Below, in pieces: positions 59,955-64,000 of a stretch of 64,000 bases of DNA. The stretch's first letter is position 1. Every line of letters starts with the position of its first letter. The notes under the pieces are model-generated. The model was not told where the DNA came from and searched no databases. It saw nothing but the letters and a program-made list of their open reading frames with translations. The DNA is from Poriferisodalis sp965237655 (lineage in GTDB: Bacteria > Actinomycetota > Acidimicrobiia > Acidimicrobiales > Poriferisodalaceae), in the NCBI RefSeq assembly GCF_965237655.1, contig NZ_CBDEGB010000002.1, forward strand, positions 1,426,001-1,490,000, in the 5' to 3' direction. Made by a program: the position numbers and the translations under genes.

Positions 59955-61988
59955 ATGTCCACGATGCATACAGGGGAAGCGCGGCGCGACGCCGGAAATC
60001 TCACGAGTGAGCGACGCAAGTCTCTTCCCCGGCGGCCGCTCGGCTGGCGGATCGGGGTCATCGTTGCGGCATTCGCGCTGATCGCAGTTGCATGCGGCGG
60101 CGGCGATGACGAAACAGGTGAAGGCCCGAGCGAGCAGCCCGAGACAACCGAAGCCGTTGAGGCTGCGCCCGAGACCACCCCCGATGAGACGCAAGAAGAG
60201 GTAGTGGAAGCCCGTGAGGCTGGCGAGGCCACCGGCGAAGACATTCGCGAGACAGAGAGCGGTCCCATCTACGGCGGCAGGCTCGTGTACGGCATCGAGG
60301 CCGATACGGCCAATCCGTTCGTGCACTACGCATCGTCGTGCGCGATCAGCTGCCGCATGATCTTCCGCTCCATCACCGACTCGCTGTATGTCACCGACAG
60401 CGACGGCGAGATCGTGCCGTACCTCGTGGAATCCGAGACGCACAGCGACGACTACATGGTGTGGACTATGACGCTCCGCGACGGCATCAAGTTCCATGAC
60501 GGGACGCCGCTGACGGGCGAGGCCGTGGCCTACAACATCAATCTGTGCCGCCTGAGCCAGCTGACGGGGCCGGCGTTCCTGGGCATTGCCGACGTCACCG
60601 GCGAGGGCCAGACGGTCACGGTCACCGCCAGTCCCGGACAGCCGCTCGCAGCCGGCCTCGGCCCCGCAGGGCGGGCCGAAACGTGCGGCCAGATGTTCAG
60701 CCAGGCGTGGTTGCACACACTGCCGAACAACCCGCTGTACGTGTCACCGGCATCGCCGCTGCCCCAGGAGATGCGCGAAGCGTTGCGAGAAGAAGCCACC
60801 GGCGATCCCTCCGCCCCGGTCGGGCTGGGCGCCTTCAAGTTCGTGAGCTACACGCCCGGCAACGGCAACAGCTTCCTCGCCGAGCGCAATCCGGATTACT
60901 GGCGAGGCGAAAACGGCATCACCGGTGAGAACCTGCCGTACCTGGACGAGATCGAGTTCGTGGTGGCCGTGGACATCCAGGGTCGCTCGAATGGCCTCAA
61001 AGCCGGACAGTTCGACATCATCCACACGGCCAACGCCGATGAGATCTCCAAGTACGAAGGCGAGGACTTCGTGCTGCTGCAGGCCAACGACTACGGAGAA
61101 ACCAGCCACAACCTCATCAACGTCGCCGCGGGGGTGAATCCGGTGCTGGCGTTTGTGCGTGGTGCCGCTGAGCCGATCGCGATGGATCCCTTGGGGCTTA
61201 ACTTGACCAATCCGCTGGTGCACCTGAGCTGCCGCAAGGCGCTCGCCCACGCATTTGACGGTGACCGCTTCGCCAACGAGCGCCACCAAGGCTTGGTGCA
61301 GGTGGCCAATGGACCGTTCCCGCCAGGCAGCGTCGGTTACCTCGAAGACTCTGGCTATCCGTCCTACGACCCTGAGGCCGCTGCTTCGGAATTTGAGCAG
61401 TGCAAGACCGACAGCGATCAGAATCCGGTGGCGTTCTCGTTCAACACCACCAACGACGCGTTCAACGTCGAATCGAACGAACTCGTCGTGTCGATGTGGA
61501 CGGACGCCTTCGGCGACGAGCTGGCCGTGTCGATCCAGCCCATCGAGCAGGGCCAGTACATCAACCTGGCGCTGGCTGGTGTGTTCCAGATGCAGGGTTG
61601 GCGCAACCACGGCGGCGTGGACCCCAGCGAGCAGTGGTACTGGTGGCATTCTGCAACGGCGAGCCCGGTCGATCCTTCCGTGCCCGAGTTGGCGCTGAAC
61701 TTCGGGCGCTTCCAGGATCCCGCAATCGACGGCGCGTACCAGGTCATCCGTCACAACCCAGACCCAGCTGCCCGGCAGGCTGCTGCCGAGGAGGTCAACC
61801 GGGCCTTCGGACGCAATGTCTGGAACCTGTGGACCTACTGGACACTGTGGGGCATCATCGCCAACCCGCGGGTGCAGAACATCACAGACCTGCCCATTCC
61901 CGACAACGCAGAGAATTCCTTCCCGGTGATCTCTGGTAAGCACCATCTGACGCAGATCTGGTGCACAGAGGGCAATTGCCAAGGCTGA
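59955..61988 (+). CDS. ABC-transporter substrate-binding lipoprotein, family 5 (full length)
   Basis: A 677-residue exported lipoprotein. The signal segment IGVIVAAFALIAVACGGGDD ends in a lipobox whose Cys follows AVA. An acidic linker precedes a family-5 (peptide/nickel) binding domain from about residue 105. GGRLVYGIEADTANPFVHY and WTMTLRDGIKFHDGTPLTGE are typical. GGGGGAGGA stands directly before the ATG. It delivers an unknown ligand, commonly oligopeptides, to the permease encoded downstream. Confidence 0.9.
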   Translation: MSTMHTGEARRDAGNLTSERRKSLPRRPLGWRIGVIVAAFALIAVACGGGDDETGEGPSEQPETTEAVEAAPETTPDETQEEVVEAREAGEATGEDIRETESGPIYGGRLVYGIEADTANPFVHYASSCAISCRMIFRSITDSLYVTDSDGEIVPYLVESETHSDDYMVWTMTLRDGIKFHDGTPLTGEAVAYNINLCRLSQLTGPAFLGIADVTGEGQTVTVTASPGQPLAAGLGPAGRAETCGQMFSQAWLHTLPNNPLYVSPASPLPQEMREALREEATGDPSAPVGLGAFKFVSYTPGNGNSFLAERNPDYWRGENGITGENLPYLDEIEFVVAVDIQGRSNGLKAGQFDIIHTANADEISKYEGEDFVLLQANDYGETSHNLINVAAGVNPVLAFVRGAAEPIAMDPLGLNLTNPLVHLSCRKALAHAFDGDRFANERHQGLVQVANGPFPPGSVGYLEDSGYPSYDPEAAASEFEQCKTDSDQNPVAFSFNTTNDAFNVESNELVVSMWTDAFGDELAVSIQPIEQGQYINLALAGVFQMQGWRNHGGVDPSEQWYWWHSATASPVDPSVPELALNFGRFQDPAIDGAYQVIRHNPDPAARQAAAEEVNRAFGRNVWNLWTYWTLWGIIANPRVQNITDLPIPDNAENSFPVISGKHHLTQIWCTEGNCQG

Positions 61989-62019
61989 GCTCCCACCAGG
62001 ACGGCACGGGAGACGGCAA

Positions 62020-63162
62020 TTGGCACGGGCGCGGTCTGTAGCAGCTGCAGCGGGGTTCGCGCCGATTGCCGTTGCCTGCGGTGGGAGCGACGGTTCCACT
62101 GACGAACGCACAGGCCCAGATTCCGAAACCGAGTCCACGGCCGCTCCGGCGCCGGCCACCGATGATCCCGCCCAGGATGCGGTTGTAGCGGCGCGTGAAG
62201 CGGGCGAGGCCACGGGCCAGGACACCCGCGAGGTCCAGACGGGGCCCGCCCATGGAGGCAGGGCCGAGACCTGTGGTTTCATGTTCTCGATGGCGTGGCT
62301 GGAGACATTGCCGAACAACCCGTTCTATGTGTCGCCGTCTTCGCCCTTGACCAACGAGGAGAAGGCAGCGGCCCGCGCAAACGCCACCGGCGACCCCTCC
62401 GCACCGGTGGGGCTGGGCCCCTTCAAGTTCGTGAGCTACACGCCGGGCAACGGCAACAGCTTGCTCGCCGAGCGCAACCCCGACTACTGGCGAGGTCCCA
62501 ACGGCATCACCGGGGAGGAGCTGCCGTATCTGGACGAGATCGAGTTCGTGGTGGCTGTGGACATCCAGGACCGCTCGAATGGGCTGAAGGCGGGACAGTT
62601 CGACATGATCCACACGTCGAATGCGGATGAGGTCTCGAAGTACGAGGGCGACTCGGACTTCGTGACGTTGCAGGCCAACGACTACGGCGAGACCAATTAC
62701 AGCCTCATCAACGTGGCCTCCGGCGTGAACCCGGTGCTCGCGTTCCTGCGGGGCACCGACGCGCCGATCCCGATGGACCCGCTGGGGCTCAACGCCACCA
62801 ATGATGGGTTCAACGTCGAGTCAAACGAACTCATGGTGTCGATGTGGACGGACGTCTTCGGCGACGAACTGGCCTTCGGACGGTTCCAAGACCCTGAGAT
62901 CGACGCTGCATTCCAGGAAATCCGCCACAACCCAGACCCTGCTGCCCGGCAGGCTGCTGCCGAGGAGGTCAACCGGGCGTTCGGGCGCAATGTCTGGAAC
63001 CTGTGGTCGCACTGGACGCTGTGGGGCATCATCGCCAACCCGCGGGTGCAGAACATCACCGACCTGTCAATTCCCGGGAACGTCGAGGGTTCTTTCCCGG
63101 TGATTTCCGGCAAGCACCACTTGACGCAGATCTGGTGCACCGACGGCGACTGTCAGGGTTGA
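62020..63162 (+). CDS. Paralogous binding lipoprotein with three in-frame internal deletions
   Basis: A 380-residue frame closely related to the gene before it, with an intact lipobox (IAVACGGSD). Compared with the 677-residue paralogue it lacks three blocks: about 131 residues after GPAHGG, about 81 after DPLGLN, and about 58 after DVFGDELA. All junctions keep the frame, and the remaining segments are nearly identical, ending HHLTQIWCTDGDCQG in both. The N-terminal lobe of the ligand site is largely gone, so binding is doubtful. The start is TTG 62020 with GGGAGA upstream. It could be a decaying duplicate or a real short form. Confidence 0.7.
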   Translation: MARARSVAAAAGFAPIAVACGGSDGSTDERTGPDSETESTAAPAPATDDPAQDAVVAAREAGEATGQDTREVQTGPAHGGRAETCGFMFSMAWLETLPNNPFYVSPSSPLTNEEKAAARANATGDPSAPVGLGPFKFVSYTPGNGNSLLAERNPDYWRGPNGITGEELPYLDEIEFVVAVDIQDRSNGLKAGQFDMIHTSNADEVSKYEGDSDFVTLQANDYGETNYSLINVASGVNPVLAFLRGTDAPIPMDPLGLNATNDGFNVESNELMVSMWTDVFGDELAFGRFQDPEIDAAFQEIRHNPDPAARQAAAEEVNRAFGRNVWNLWSHWTLWGIIANPRVQNITDLSIPGNVEGSFPVISGKHHLTQIWCTDGDCQG

Positions 63163-63216
63163 GCATGACTCTGAGCGTTGCCTGGGCCAACGGAGTGAGC
63201 CGATGAAGCTGGTCGG

Positions 63217-64000
63217 ATGAAGCAGTTCGTCCGCGACCAACTCGGGCGCATCGTCGGCATCGCATTGATCGCCACGGTTGCGTGGGCGTGGTTCTTCCGG
63301 CCCCCGTTCAGCTGGACGTTCGGTGTGCTTGTGGCAATCGGCACGACCGGCGCGGTGATCGCCGACGGGCGCTACGCACTCCGTCGGATCGCGAGCGTGA
63401 TACCGATCCTGGTCGGGGTCTCATTCGTGGTGTTCGCGCTCATGGCGAGCCTGCCCGGCGATCCGGCGATCAACATCTTGGGGCCCGCCGCGACGCCCGA
63501 CCAGATCGAGATCGTCCGTACCGAGTTGGGCTTGGACGAGCCCTTCTTCAGCCGGTACGGCAACTGGCTCGGCGGTGTGCTGCTCGGCGACTTGGGGAGC
63601 TCGATCGTGCTGCGCGAGGACATCGCTGACGGCATCTCACGATCCATGACACCGACGTTGCAGCTGATGGCCTACTCGGTGGTCATCTCGCTCGCAGTGG
63701 CGCTGCCGCTCGGCGTATGGGCGGGGTACCGACAGGGCTCAGCCTCGGATCGTGCGATCAACAACGTGATGCTGGGATTCCTGGCCACGCCGAATTACGT
63801 GCTCGCGGTATTGCTCGTGCTGTTCTTGGCAATCGGCGGGCTGAGCGTCGCTGGCAATCAGTTCGGATTCCACGCATTGCCCGCCGCGCGCTACGTGCCC
63901 CTGGGCGACAACGTCGTGCTGCACTTCAAGCACTTGCTGCTGCCATCGTTGTCGCTCGCGATGGGGCAGGCCGCGGTGTTCATGCGGTTGCTGCGCTCAG
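63217..64000 (+). CDS. DppB-type ABC-transporter permease (3' end outside window)
   Basis: The first 261 residues of a peptide-type ABC permease. After three helices in the first 90 residues comes VSFVVFALMASLPGDPAINI and IVRTELGLDEPFFSRYGNWL with LLGDLGSSIV, the standard DppB N-terminal periplasmic region. ISRSMTPTLQLMAYSVVISL begins the core transmembrane domain, and LLPSLSLAMGQAAVFMRLLR leads toward the ATPase-coupling loop. It follows the binding-protein genes on the same strand and completes the visible part of the transporter operon. Confidence 0.9.
   Translation, partial: MKQFVRDQLGRIVGIALIATVAWAWFFRPPFSWTFGVLVAIGTTGAVIADGRYALRRIASVIPILVGVSFVVFALMASLPGDPAINILGPAATPDQIEIVRTELGLDEPFFSRYGNWLGGVLLGDLGSSIVLREDIADGISRSMTPTLQLMAYSVVISLAVALPLGVWAGYRQGSASDRAINNVMLGFLATPNYVLAVLLVLFLAIGGLSVAGNQFGFHALPAARYVPLGDNVVLHFKHLLLPSLSLAMGQAAVFMRLLRS

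Noticed and set aside
1..64000. CRISPR array or prophage
   Set aside because: No regularly spaced repeats, cas genes or phage structural genes were seen; the only recombinase is the broken integrase near tRNA-Ala.

Overview
The window is a G+C-rich chromosomal segment of an actinobacterium. The class Acidimicrobiia is the most likely source. This is an inference from gene families and order: an F420-type LLM oxidoreductase, a tandem family-III CoA-transferase, B12-dependent NrdJ, a DUF3039 zinc-ribbon protein, a coproporphyrin-type ferrochelatase, and the block phoH-ybeY-corC-era-uppS-recO-glyS-(PPDK-like)-dnaG. No rRNA or other decisive marker is present. Several broken genes suggest an eroding genome, although some lesions could be assembly errors.

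Left part (1-14700). This is a patchwork: the end of ung, a VOC protein, a broken tandem CoA-transferase and a secreted animal-type heme peroxidase. From about 5784 to 11182 there is a probable decayed genomic island. A tRNA-Ala(GGC) gene lies at its right edge with a broken tyrosine integrase directly behind the tRNA 3' end. A 17/19-matching direct repeat of that tRNA end lies at 5784-5802. Inside are a methyltransferase, uridine phosphorylase, an orphan RelB antitoxin, a DUF4242 protein, an isochorismatase remnant and a cation transporter broken by a 59-bp tandem duplication. To the right are a PNPOx-like protein, a vapBC pair whose antitoxin gene is frameshifted by one base, an LLM oxidoreductase and a phosphotransferase.

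Core block 1 (14.8-25.7 kb, mostly +). It holds an MFS transporter, comEA-comEC, holA, rpsT (opposite strand), lepA, hrcA, dnaJ, an XRE regulator and hemW: DNA uptake, replication, translation and heat-shock functions.

Tad/Flp pilus locus (27.4-32.8 kb, all -). A tightly overlapping operon encodes a CpaB/SAF protein, CpaF ATPase, TadB, TadC, a pilin-like protein and three TadE/G-like proteins. A membrane pseudokinase with a VCBS-like outer domain follows. An excisionase-type HTH gene and a CPBP protease lie divergently beyond the operon's A+T-rich promoter region.

Core block 2 (34-46 kb). It holds an MMPL exporter, cysS, nudC, lexA with an SOS box, a RibD-C reductase, nrdJ preceded by a cluster of DnaA-box-like sequences, and a single ORF joining an MFS transporter to a coproporphyrin ferrochelatase. 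The last is the most unusual protein in the window.

Core block 3 (46-60 kb). It holds a DUF3039 gene, phoH, ybeY, corC, era, a DinG-type helicase, uppS, recO, glyS, a PPDK C-terminal-half protein, dnaG, tRNA-Asn and tRNA-Ile(CAU). The right end (60-64 kb) opens a peptide-type ABC transporter locus: a full-length family-5 binding protein, a paralogue lacking three internal segments yet still in frame, and a DppB-type permease that runs off the window.
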